From Amycolatopsis mediterranei (GTDB lineage: Bacteria > Actinomycetota > Actinomycetes > Mycobacteriales > Pseudonocardiaceae), in the NCBI RefSeq assembly GCF_026017845.1, contig NZ_CP100416.1, positions 9,674,366 through 9,738,365 on the forward strand: a stretch of DNA of 64,000 bases. Reading direction: 5' to 3'. Each line of letters begins with the position of its first letter. Positions within the stretch are counted from its first letter, which is position 1. Of the stretch, positions 8,914-15,841 are shown in pieces. Position numbers and translations under genes: made by a program. Below the pieces are notes generated by a model, which worked only from the letters and a program-made list of their open reading frames with translations, had not been told where the DNA came from and made no database searches.

Positions 8914-9125
8914 CGCACCGCGTGACCGTGACCATCGGCAAGGACGGCTCGATCAGCGCCGAGACGCACGGCGTGACCGGCTCGAAGTGCCTCGACTACA
9001 TCCCGCTGCTGGAGGACCTGCTCGACGCGGAGACCGTGACGTCGGAATTCACCGAGGACTACCGGCGCACTTCCGCTTCGGCGGAAGACACCGCTTCGCA
9101 GCAGCAGTCGCAATGGAACTCCTGA
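8910..9125 (+). CDS. DUF2997-like small protein
   Basis: A 71-residue protein beginning with two predicted beta strands (THRVTVTIGKDGSISAET), followed by GVTGSKCLDY with a single Cys and an acidic helix, then a Ser/Gln-rich tail. This is the layout of DUF2997 proteins, which are repeatedly found beside Ycf46-type ATPases and DUF1257 proteins. The ATG overlaps the ATPase stop (ATGA), and the last 13 bases overlap the radical-SAM gene, so it is translated as part of one unit. No biochemical role is known. The conserved Lys-Cys pair could be a modification or metal site (speculation). Confidence 0.7.
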   Translation: MTHRVTVTIGKDGSISAETHGVTGSKCLDYIPLLEDLLDAETVTSEFTEDYRRTSASAEDTASQQQSQWNS

Positions 9126-9688
9126 ACCTGCACCGGATCGTCGACGTCACCCTCGCCGAAGGCCCGGGTGCGCGGTGTGCCGTGTGGACGCAGGGGTGTT
9201 CGGTGCGCTGCCCGGGGTGCTTCAACCCGCAGACGTGGTCGACCCGCGGCGGGTTTTCCCTTTCGTGGCAAGACCTGGCCGCGCGCGTGCTCGCCGTCTC
9301 CGGGATCGAAGGCGTCACGCTGCTCGGCGGTGAGCCGTTCGACCAGGCCGGGCCGCTGGGTCTCTTCGCCGCGGCGGTGCGATCGGCAGGCCTCTCGGTG
9401 ATGACGTTCACCGGGCACGTCCTGGAGGACCTGCCGCCGTCTCTGCTGGTGGATTCGACGGATCTGCTGGTGGACGGGCCGTTCCTGGCGGATCGGCCGG
9501 AGCCGTCCCGGCCGTGGGTGGGCTCGGCGAACCAGCGGTTCCGCTTCCTGACCGACCGCTACGACGAGTCGATCTTCGCCACCCCGAACCGCCTGGAACT
9601 GACGATCGCCCGCGACGGCGCGATCGAGCTGAACGGGTTCGCCACCACCGAAGTCCTCGAAGCGCTGCTCGAAGGGGAACGCCGATGA
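9113..9688 (+). CDS. Small radical-SAM activating enzyme (NrdG/PflA-like)
   Basis: A 191-residue protein with the radical-SAM CX3CX2C motif at Cys29, Cys33 and Cys36 (QGCSVRCPGC) and the SAM-contacting GGE at 72-74 (LLGGEPFDQAG). The size and the absence of extra cluster domains match 4Fe-4S single-cluster activases such as NrdG and PflA, which make a glycyl radical on a partner. No glycyl-radical enzyme gene is near. Start: the ATG at 9113, inside the preceding gene, gives the family N-terminus; the longer open frame is a shadow. Its stop overlaps the next gene as ATGA. In this operon it may modify one of the small neighbours (inference). Confidence 0.82.
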   Translation: MELLNLHRIVDVTLAEGPGARCAVWTQGCSVRCPGCFNPQTWSTRGGFSLSWQDLAARVLAVSGIEGVTLLGGEPFDQAGPLGLFAAAVRSAGLSVMTFTGHVLEDLPPSLLVDSTDLLVDGPFLADRPEPSRPWVGSANQRFRFLTDRYDESIFATPNRLELTIARDGAIELNGFATTEVLEALLEGERR

Positions 9689-10128
9689 GTGTCACGCTCA
9701 AGCTGCGCAGTGCGGCACTGGCCCAGCTCGACGCCGCCACGCTCGCCGCGCACGCGCAGGCCCGGCCGGGGGTCGTCACCGTGCGGACCCGGATGCGCCA
9801 CCGCGATCTGCTGGCCCGCGCGCTCACCGGGCTGCGGGCGCAGGTCACCGACGACGGCACGTCCGTCGTCGCCGCGTGGGAAGGGCGGCGGATCACGTTC
9901 GGCTACGGCCCCGAAGGCGTCCAGGTGGCGCACGTCGACGGGCCGGGCCTGGTGCCCGCGGAAGCGTCCCGGCTGGTGCTGTCGGTCGATGAGGCGTACG
10001 CGGCCGAAGTGCAGCGGGCGGTACTGGCCCGGCTGAAGGATCGGGCGGCGCAGGTGGGCATGCGCGTCGAGGCGGAGCGAGTCAACGCCGACCAGTCGAT
10101 CAGCGTGACGCTGGCCGCCACGTCGTGA
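9685..10128 (+). CDS. DUF1257/Ycf35-like protein
   Basis: A 147-residue alpha/beta protein. The part from about residue 25 to the end follows the DUF1257 (Ycf35) plan: a strand with basic residues (GVVTVRTRMRHRDLLARALT), a central strand pair around RRITFGYGPEG, and a C-terminal helix and strand (LARLKDRAAQVGMRVEAERV). The match is by pattern and by operon partner, since Ycf46, DUF2997 and DUF1257 genes travel together. The ATG overlaps the upstream stop (ATGA), and its own stop overlaps the next GTG (GTGA). Function unknown. An N-terminal Leu/Ala helix not usual for the family may be lineage-specific. Confidence 0.6.
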   Translation: MSVTLKLRSAALAQLDAATLAAHAQARPGVVTVRTRMRHRDLLARALTGLRAQVTDDGTSVVAAWEGRRITFGYGPEGVQVAHVDGPGLVPAEASRLVLSVDEAYAAEVQRAVLARLKDRAAQVGMRVEAERVNADQSISVTLAATS

Positions 10129-11327
10129 CCGAGACCCGGGTCGGGCTGATCGAGTTCGGCAAGGCGATCCACGACTCGGTCACCGTCCCCGGTCTCGGGG
10201 AGCTGCCGGGCGGGCAGGTGAGCGCGGGGCGCGCGGTCCGCGGCGCCCGCGCGCGGCTTCGCCGGGGCGACCGGATCGTCGAGGACCACCTGCGCCTGGG
10301 GATCATGGTGCGGAAGAAGTTCTTCTCCAGCGACGTCGAGCCGGTGACCGACGCCGGGTTCTTGAAGGACGTGTTCGTCGTCGTCGGGCGGCGGGACCTC
10401 GGCAACGGCGACGCGCTGGAGCTGTACACCGATGACACCACCGGGCCGGACCTGAGCCGTCAGGAGGCTGCCGCGTCGGTGGTGGCGCCGGCTTTCGACC
10501 CGCTGACGGGGTTCCGCGCGCAGGTGCAGGTCCGTGCAGGCGTCCTGCGGTTCGGGGCGTTGTGTTCTTCGACGCGCGGCGGCCGGCCGATGCGGGTGCT
10601 CGGGCTGTTCGGGTCGGCCGGGCCGCTCGAGGAGCTGCCGTCGGGTCAGGTGGGGACGGTGTTGCTGGGCTTCCAGTGCGACGTGCCCCCGTTGGCCGGC
10701 GACGCGCTGACGGCGTTCCCGTCGCCGGAGTTCGTGGAGCAGCGCGCCGGAACGGCGGTGGTGCACGGCGTCAGCGACCTCGGCCAAGGCGCGGTGGTGG
10801 CGGCGGTCGAGGTGCCGGAGGGCCGGAGCGCGGCGTTCGAGGTCGGCGTCCGGACCAGGGTGCTGCGCCCGATCGGGACGACGTTCAACGAGCGGAGCAC
10901 GGTCATCGCGTCGGGGCTGCCGGTGCTTTCCCTGGCGCGGGACGGGATCGCGGTGCGGACGACGGCGGGGTCGCGGGTCTTCACGGTCGGGCTCGGGACG
11001 CGGGATCTGCGGCAGAACGACGTGCTCGAGGCTTATGTCCCTTCGCCTTTGTCAGCGCCTTTGCTGGCACCACCGCCTGCTCCGCCGGTGGCGCTGGTGG
11101 ACGTCAACGCGGCGCCGGGTTCCGAGTTGGCTCGTCTTCCGGGCCTTACGCAGGCACGGGTGGCGACGGCGTTGGAGCTGCGGCAGAGGCAGGGAGGCTT
11201 CCCGGACGTGGAGGCCTTCGGAGTGGCGATCGGCTTGCAGCCGCACGAGATCGTCCGCTTGCGCGGACGGGCGACGGCCGGCCGGGTGGCGTTGCCCGAG
11301 ACGGGCGTGCGGCAGCTCGACATCTGA
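10125..11327 (+). CDS. Protein of translation-factor-like beta-barrels with C-terminal helix-hairpin-helix; no GTPase domain
   Basis: A 400-residue soluble protein starting at GTG 10125, overlapping the upstream stop. Residues 36-102 and 238-305 are an internal duplication: both run G(V/A)R(T/A)R(V/L)LR ... F(T/V)V(G/V) .. RDL ... (N/D)D.LE.Y and resemble the C-terminal barrel (domain IV) of IF2. Between them, 129-199 resembles an EF-Tu/IF2 domain II barrel (AGVLRFGALC ... ELPSGQVGTVLLGF ... AGDALTAF). Residues 324-382 are a ComEA-type helix-hairpin-helix pair (VDVNAAPGSELARLPGL). No P-loop or NKxD is present, so it is not a GTPase. Last gene of the operon; an RNA- or DNA-binding role is inferred. 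The fold assignments come from pattern reading and need structure prediction. Confidence 0.6.
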   Translation: MTETRVGLIEFGKAIHDSVTVPGLGELPGGQVSAGRAVRGARARLRRGDRIVEDHLRLGIMVRKKFFSSDVEPVTDAGFLKDVFVVVGRRDLGNGDALELYTDDTTGPDLSRQEAAASVVAPAFDPLTGFRAQVQVRAGVLRFGALCSSTRGGRPMRVLGLFGSAGPLEELPSGQVGTVLLGFQCDVPPLAGDALTAFPSPEFVEQRAGTAVVHGVSDLGQGAVVAAVEVPEGRSAAFEVGVRTRVLRPIGTTFNERSTVIASGLPVLSLARDGIAVRTTAGSRVFTVGLGTRDLRQNDVLEAYVPSPLSAPLLAPPPAPPVALVDVNAAPGSELARLPGLTQARVATALELRQRQGGFPDVEAFGVAIGLQPHEIVRLRGRATAGRVALPETGVRQLDI

Positions 11328-11349
11328 GGGCGCGGGGTGCCGGTTCCGC

Positions 11350-11355
11350 TACGCT
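11350..11355 (+). promoter_or_regulatory. -10 box of a probable leaderless promoter for the EspG gene
   Basis: TACGCT fits the TANNNT consensus and ends 7 nt before the GTG at 11363, so transcription would begin at or next to the start codon. It separates the ESX cluster from the preceding operon, which ends at 11327. Confidence 0.5.
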
Positions 11356-11362
11356 CGGGAGC

Positions 11363-12064
11363 GTGCCGGAGGAATTCTCGCTGGGGTTGCCGGAGGTCGC
11401 CGCCGCAGTCCGGCGCACGGGCCTCCCGGCGCACTGGCACCCGTTCGAGATCCCCAGCCCGGGCCACACGCTGGAGGAGCACGAGCGCATCCTGGCGGAG
11501 GCCTGGGACGCGATGCGAGCGCGCGGCCTGGCGGGGCCGGAGAAGCTGGACATCGAGGTGGAGCAGACCCTCCGCGCGTGGACCCAGCCGGAGGTGCAGA
11601 TCATCGTCCGCGCGGCAGAGGTGGCCGACGGCCGGCAGGTGTTCTACCGAGCCACCATCGGCCACGGCCTCGGCGTGTTTTCGGAACTGGCGGGCGAGGA
11701 GATCTTGTTCGCGCAGACGCGCCCGGACCGGCTGGTCGACCTGGTGGTCGGCATGCTGCCAAGCTACCGCCCGGTACCGTTGGCGGAGCTGACGTTCGTC
11801 TCCCCGGGCACCCACGAGGACACCGCCGCGGCGGCGGAGTTCTCGTCATGGCCACTGCACCGCTACGGCACGTTCGAGCTGTCGGCGCGGCAGGGCCAGG
11901 GGGCACTTCAGCCGATCGGCGCAGCCACGTTCATCGACAACGACGGCGGCCGGTTTTTGATGTTTAACGAGCCGCTACCGGGCCACGAGACCCGGCTGCG
12001 GTTCACCCCTTCGGATGGTTCTCACCTGCGGAGCTGGCTTCACGAGCGTGGCCGGAACCACTGA
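11363..12064 (+). CDS. ESX secretion-associated chaperone, EspG family
   Basis: A 233-residue protein with EspG-family features: an N-terminal segment with alternating strands and helices (HPFEIPSPGHTLEEH), a central sheet (QIIVRAAEVADGRQVFYRAT), the loss of any transmembrane or enzymatic motif, and a C-terminal strand (ATFIDNDGGRFLMF). EspG proteins are cytosolic chaperones that bind PE-PPE-type substrates before type VII export. The GTG at 11363 lacks a good ribosome site but sits 7 nt after a -10 box, which suits a leaderless message. The PPE-like gene three places downstream is the obvious client. No ESX ATPase or membrane core lies in the window. Confidence 0.75.
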   Translation: MPEEFSLGLPEVAAAVRRTGLPAHWHPFEIPSPGHTLEEHERILAEAWDAMRARGLAGPEKLDIEVEQTLRAWTQPEVQIIVRAAEVADGRQVFYRATIGHGLGVFSELAGEEILFAQTRPDRLVDLVVGMLPSYRPVPLAELTFVSPGTHEDTAAAAEFSSWPLHRYGTFELSARQGQGALQPIGAATFIDNDGGRFLMFNEPLPGHETRLRFTPSDGSHLRSWLHERGRNH

Positions 12065-12084
12065 CACCTCCGGTTCGTCACTAG

Positions 12085-12116
12085 TACAGTGCGGAGGGAC
12101 CACTCAGGGTGGTCCC
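12085..12116 (+). promoter_or_regulatory. Possible promoter and 5' leader hairpin before the ESX substrate genes
   Basis: A TACAGT box (12085-12090) is followed by a perfect 8-bp stem GGGACCAC / GTGGTCCC (12096-12103 and 12109-12116) with a 5-nt loop, 19 nt before the ATG at 12136. It could mark a second transcript start with a stabilising leader, or terminate the EspG message. The sequence alone does not decide. Confidence 0.4.
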
Positions 12117-12135
12117 TGGACGACGGGAGGGCGTC

Positions 12136-12633
12136 ATGGGCGGTTCACAGTTCGGCGCACCGGGGTCGTTCACGCCACCACCCGCCGCCGGCGACGCCGG
12201 GGCGAACTTCCTGTCCGGCCTGCTCGACGGGCCTGCGGATTCGGAAGCTGCACAGCGCGTCAGCGAGGGTGGCCACCACCTGAAGTCGCTCGCCGAAGGC
12301 GGTCAGTTCGCGGTGAACGAAGAGGGCTTCCAGGCGTACATGAAGGCCTGCGACTTCTTCCTCGACGGCTACAACCGGATGATCGTCGATGTTCGCGAAC
12401 TGGCGGCCCAGGCGAAGATGGGCGGCAGCGAATACGCCAAGGCCGTCGCCGCGTTCAACGTGAAGGTCGCCGACGGGGACGAGCAGGCCTTGATCCCCAA
12501 TCTGATCCGGATGCGTGACGGGGTTCAGCAAGCGCGTGAAGCGATGGTGATCGCACGCAAGAACTACCGCGAAACAGAGGATGCCCACAGCATGACTTTC
12601 AGTCAGCTCAACAAGGGGCTGCAAGAGCAGTGA
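12136..12633 (+). CDS. Helical ESX-associated protein of unknown function
   Basis: A 165-residue protein, mostly alpha-helical after a Gly/Pro-rich N-terminus (GAPGSFTPPP). It has no signal peptide, no membrane span, and no clear W-x-G motif. Length and helical content would suit a WXG100-superfamily partner of the PPE-like protein downstream, but no family motif is recognised. Start: the ATG at 12136 has GGGAGG five bases upstream; a longer frame begins nine codons earlier without support. Its stop overlaps the GTG of the lipoprotein gene (GTGA). It is cotranscribed with an EspG gene and a PPE-like gene, so a role as ESX substrate or adaptor is inferred. Confidence 0.65.
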   Translation: MGGSQFGAPGSFTPPPAAGDAGANFLSGLLDGPADSEAAQRVSEGGHHLKSLAEGGQFAVNEEGFQAYMKACDFFLDGYNRMIVDVRELAAQAKMGGSEYAKAVAAFNVKVADGDEQALIPNLIRMRDGVQQAREAMVIARKNYRETEDAHSMTFSQLNKGLQEQ

Positions 12634-13190
12634 TCGCCCGACGCGCCGCGGTCGTGGCAGCCGCTTTGGCCTTCGCCTTGACCGCCTGCACGAGTCAGGT
12701 CGGTGGCCAAGCAACCCCGAGTTCGCAGGCGCCCGGATCAACTGCTCCCAGCACGGGCAGTGCGACCGCCGACCCGGACAACCCGTTCTCCGGGGTGAGT
12801 TCCTGCTCGATCCTCGACCAGGCGCTCGCCGGCCAAGGGTATCCGAAGGCACAGCCACTGGTCGCAAATCCGAAAGAGGGATGCCGGACCACCAAGCCCA
12901 CGTCCGGCGACACGCCCGGCGTCGACGTAGGACTCTCTTTGAACCCTGGCCGGGGCTACAAGGAGAACGTCGGCAACCCCAGCCAGGCGAGTGAAGGAAA
13001 TGTCAACGGACGTCCGGCGGTCATGGAACGCGAGCCGGAGAACTCAGCCGGACAGTGCGACGTGTGGTTGGAAGTGAAACCCAACTCTCGCGCCTTCGTC
13101 CTGCTTGCTTCGGGTTCCGATACCGCCAAGGCCTGCGAGCTGGTCAAAGACGTCGCTGCGAAGGTCGAGCCACTACTGCCGAAGAACTGA
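12630..13190 (+). CDS. DUF3558 lipoprotein
   Basis: A 186-residue lipoprotein. The basic N-terminus and hydrophobic core end in a lipobox (ALTAC, Cys20), then a Ser/Thr/Pro-rich stretch leads to a globular domain with paired cysteines (SSCSILDQAL, GCRTTKP, GQCDVWLE, KACELVKDV) typical of DUF3558 actinomycete lipoproteins. It should be anchored on the outer face of the membrane. The GTG start overlaps the previous stop. DUF3558 genes are common in ESX-like clusters of Pseudonocardiaceae, where their role is unknown. It may act at the cell surface with the PPE-like protein encoded 15 bp downstream (inference). Confidence 0.75.
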   Translation: MIARRAAVVAAALAFALTACTSQVGGQATPSSQAPGSTAPSTGSATADPDNPFSGVSSCSILDQALAGQGYPKAQPLVANPKEGCRTTKPTSGDTPGVDVGLSLNPGRGYKENVGNPSQASEGNVNGRPAVMEREPENSAGQCDVWLEVKPNSRAFVLLASGSDTAKACELVKDVAAKVEPLLPKN

Positions 13191-13204
13191 GACGGAGTCC
13201 AGCC

Positions 13205-14653
13205 ATGAGTCAGCCACACCGGGCGCAGCATCGCCAGTCCGAGGGTGACTACTACGCGGAAACCGCACAGAAGCTCCACGGCAATACCGAAGGCCAGCAA
13301 CTGACCGAGAAGGCCGCGTCGAACTATTCGGTCGCGCAGGGAAAGCTCCTGCAGGCGGGCCAGAACCTGCGCGGTGATTCGCCGGCACCCGGCGAGAACT
13401 ACGCGAACAGCCCGCACGAATTGCTGTACGACATGGTGCACAAGGACCTCGACATCGAGGGCATCAACAACCGCAGCCGCGTGGCCAATGTCTACGGCAA
13501 CTGGCTCGCCGACGCCTCCAACCAGTTCCGCGATGCAGCGACAACCTCCGGAGGCTCCTGGCAGGGCCCCGCGGCCCAGCAGGCGAACACCTTCTTCCAA
13601 AGCACCGCCGGTCACACCGAACAGACCGGCGACGCCATGCAACTGGTCTCCAACCACTACTCCCAGCAGTCGGCGGCTGCGCACTACGCCAAGACCAACA
13701 TGCCCGAGCCCACCGGCTTCAACCAGCAAGCCGAGCTGGACAAGGCTCGGCAGCAGTACGAATCCGGCAATCTCATCGGGATGAACACGACCATGGTCGG
13801 CATCCAGGCCAAGCAGCAGCAGGCCGATGCCGCTCATCAGCAGGCCGTTCAGGTTCTGCAGAACCTCGACTCCACCTACCACGAGACCGCCAGCACCCAG
13901 CCCACCTACACCCCGCCGCCGCAGTTGGGGCAAGGTGACTCGACCTCGGCCAGTGGCTTCCACGGCACCAGCAGCTCCAGCTTCAGCGGTACCCCCTCCG
14001 TCGGCGGCACCGGACCGGGGACCGGCGGCACCAGCGGCGGCTTCGCCGGAGGCCCCGGCGCATTCGGCGGCCCAGGCGGCCCGAGCGGCCCAGGCGGCCC
14101 AGCGGGAACCGGAGCACTCGGCGGCCCAGGCGGATCCGGCGGCCCAGGCGCCACCTACATCCCCCCGGGCACCACCAGCGGCACCGGCACCTTCAGCGGC
14201 AACTCCAGCTTCCGCGCCACCCCCGCCGCCGGCGGCTTCGGCCGCGTGACGCCCGATGGGCTCGCCATGCCCGGGACCACCGCCGGTGGCAGCTCCGGCG
14301 GTGGGGACGTCACCCGCGGCAAAGGCATCGGCTCCGGGCGGGCCGGGACCGGGTTCGCCGGGTCGCGCGTCTCCGGCAGCGCCGGCACCGCCCCCAAGGA
14401 AACGCCCGCCGAAGGTGGCAAGTCCGGGAGCAAGCCGGGCGAACGGCTCGAGCGCGGCGCCACCGCGGCCGCCGCGGCCAAGGGCGGGAAAGGCGGTGCC
14501 GCCGGAGCCGCCGGTGGGGCCGGGAAAAAGAAGGAAGACGACAAAGAACACAAGAACAAGTACGCCGTCGACGAAGAGGTCTTCGATCTCAAGCCGGAAC
14601 GCGGTCCGGACGGGGAAAAGATCGTGAAGCCGACCATCGGGGAGACCTCCTAG
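13205..14653 (+). CDS. PPE-like ESX substrate with Gly/Pro-rich tail
   Basis: A 482-residue protein. Residues 1-225 are alpha-helical with a central W-x-G-type turn (GGSWQGPAAQQANTFF), as in WXG100/PPE proteins exported by ESX systems. Residues 230-450 are low-complexity, rich in Gly, Pro, Ala and Ser, with repeated GGPGG units. The last 30 residues form a charged tail (YAVDEEVFDLKPERGPDGEK, then IVKPTIG), which I believe recurs in related actinomycete proteins. No signal peptide is present, as expected for a type VII substrate. The ATG at 13205 follows GGAG; the longer frame overlaps the lipoprotein gene and is rejected. The EspG-type chaperone encoded upstream is the likely partner. Confidence 0.75.
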   Translation: MSQPHRAQHRQSEGDYYAETAQKLHGNTEGQQLTEKAASNYSVAQGKLLQAGQNLRGDSPAPGENYANSPHELLYDMVHKDLDIEGINNRSRVANVYGNWLADASNQFRDAATTSGGSWQGPAAQQANTFFQSTAGHTEQTGDAMQLVSNHYSQQSAAAHYAKTNMPEPTGFNQQAELDKARQQYESGNLIGMNTTMVGIQAKQQQADAAHQQAVQVLQNLDSTYHETASTQPTYTPPPQLGQGDSTSASGFHGTSSSSFSGTPSVGGTGPGTGGTSGGFAGGPGAFGGPGGPSGPGGPAGTGALGGPGGSGGPGATYIPPGTTSGTGTFSGNSSFRATPAAGGFGRVTPDGLAMPGTTAGGSSGGGDVTRGKGIGSGRAGTGFAGSRVSGSAGTAPKETPAEGGKSGSKPGERLERGATAAAAAKGGKGGAAGAAGGAGKKKEDDKEHKNKYAVDEEVFDLKPERGPDGEKIVKPTIGETS

Positions 14654-14705
14654 GGGTCATCCCCGGGATCCGGCCCGGGCCGCGATCAAGCAGAAAAACC
14701 CCGGC

Positions 14706-14711
14706 TACATT
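14706..14711 (+). promoter_or_regulatory. -10 box for the PhzF gene (leaderless)
   Basis: TACATT ends 6 nt before the ATG at 14718, with no ribosome site between them. Confidence 0.5.
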
Positions 14712-14717
14712 GGGGTC

Positions 14718-15467
14718 ATGCGCTTCTTCATCGTCGACGCCTTCACGGACCGCGCCTTCGCCGGGAACCCGGCCGGGGTCGTCCTGCTGGACGAGCCCGC
14801 CGACCCGACCTGGATGCAGGCCATCGCCGCCGAAATGAAGCACGCCGAAACCGCCTTCGTCGTCACCGGCACCGAAGGCCCCAAGCCGCTCCGGTGGTTC
14901 ACCCCCGCCGTCGAGGTTGCCCTCTGCGGGCACGCCACCCTCGCCGTCACGCACGTTCTCGGCGGGAAACAGACCTACACCACCAAAAGCGGTGAACTCC
15001 GGGCCAACGCCGAAGACGGCTGGGTCGAGCTGGACTTCCCCGCCGATCCACCACACCCCACCGATGACGACCTGTCCGAAATCCTCCCCGGCGTCGAGAT
15101 CGAGTACACCGGCCGCGGCGTCGAGAACCTCTTCGCCGTCGTCAAAGACGCCGACACTGTCCGCGGCCTCGAGCCGGACCTCGAGAAGCTCAAGCACACC
15201 TGGACCGGGCGGCTACTGGTCACCGCGAAAGGAAACGACTTCGTCAGCCGCTTCTTCGCCCCCGGCGTCGGCATCGACGAAGACCCCGTCACCGGCTCCG
15301 CGCACTGCATCCTGTCGCCCTACTGGTCCGCAAAGCTTCAGAAAAACGAACTGACGGGCGAACAAGTGTCCCAGCGCGGCGGCATCGTCCGGACCCGCCT
15401 TGACGGCGACCGCGTCCACCTCGCCGGCCAGGCCGTCACTGTCCTCAGCGGGGAGCTGCACGTCTGA
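14718..15467 (+). CDS. PhzF-family isomerase/epimerase
   Basis: A 249-residue protein of the diaminopimelate-epimerase fold. Family marks: VDAFTDRAFAGNPAGV at the N-terminus, Glu44 in HAETAFV at the position of the PhzF catalytic acid, ALCGHATLA, and DPVTGSAHC near the C-terminus. It is slightly shorter than usual (about 260-300). No phenazine genes are near, so it is a general PhzF-like enzyme of unknown substrate rather than a phenazine enzyme. The start follows a -10 box directly (leaderless). Its TGA shares one base with the ATG of the YccF gene, making a two-gene unit. Confidence 0.85.
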   Translation: MRFFIVDAFTDRAFAGNPAGVVLLDEPADPTWMQAIAAEMKHAETAFVVTGTEGPKPLRWFTPAVEVALCGHATLAVTHVLGGKQTYTTKSGELRANAEDGWVELDFPADPPHPTDDDLSEILPGVEIEYTGRGVENLFAVVKDADTVRGLEPDLEKLKHTWTGRLLVTAKGNDFVSRFFAPGVGIDEDPVTGSAHCILSPYWSAKLQKNELTGEQVSQRGGIVRTRLDGDRVHLAGQAVTVLSGELHV

Positions 15468-15841
15468 TGCGCACCCTGCTGAACATCATCTGGCTGGTCC
15501 TGTGCGGCTTCTGGATGGCCGTGGGCTACCTGCTCGCCGGCGTCATCTGCTGCGTCCTGATCGTCACCATCCCGTTCGGGCTGGCGTCGTTCCGCATCGC
15601 GCACTACGCGTTCTGGCCGTTCGGCCGCACCGTCGTCGAGCGGCGGGACGCGGGCGCCGCATCGTGCGTCGGCAACGTCGTCTGGTTCGTCTTCGCCGGG
15701 TGGTGGCTGGCGCTCGGGCACGTCTTCACCGGCATTGCGCTGTGCGTCACCATCGTCGGGATCCCGCTCGGCATCGCGAACTTCAAGATGATCCCGGTGT
15801 CGCTGGTGCCGCTGGGCAAGGAGATCGTCGAGATCGCCTAG
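15467..15841 (+). CDS. YccF-domain inner membrane protein
   Basis: A 124-residue integral membrane protein made of two similar YccF modules. Each has a hydrophobic pair of helices followed by an IPFG- or IPLG-type turn and a short amphipathic stretch (VTIPFGLASFRIA and VGIPLGIANFKMI). The family is widespread and uncharacterised; it is predicted to sit in the cytoplasmic membrane with both ends inside. The start overlaps the PhzF stop by one base, so they are coupled, but no functional link is known. Its stop overlaps the convergent metallophosphoesterase stop by three bases. Confidence 0.85.
   Translation: MRTLLNIIWLVLCGFWMAVGYLLAGVICCVLIVTIPFGLASFRIAHYAFWPFGRTVVERRDAGAASCVGNVVWFVFAGWWLALGHVFTGIALCVTIVGIPLGIANFKMIPVSLVPLGKEIVEIA

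Noticed and set aside
10125..11327. Translation initiation factor IF2 or a ComEA DNA-uptake protein
   Set aside because: There is no G domain, so it is not IF2. The HhH part resembles ComEA, but there is no signal peptide or membrane span and the rest is barrel-like.
11363..14653. Complete type VII secretion locus
   Set aside because: No EccB, EccC, EccD, EccE or mycosin gene is present within the window.
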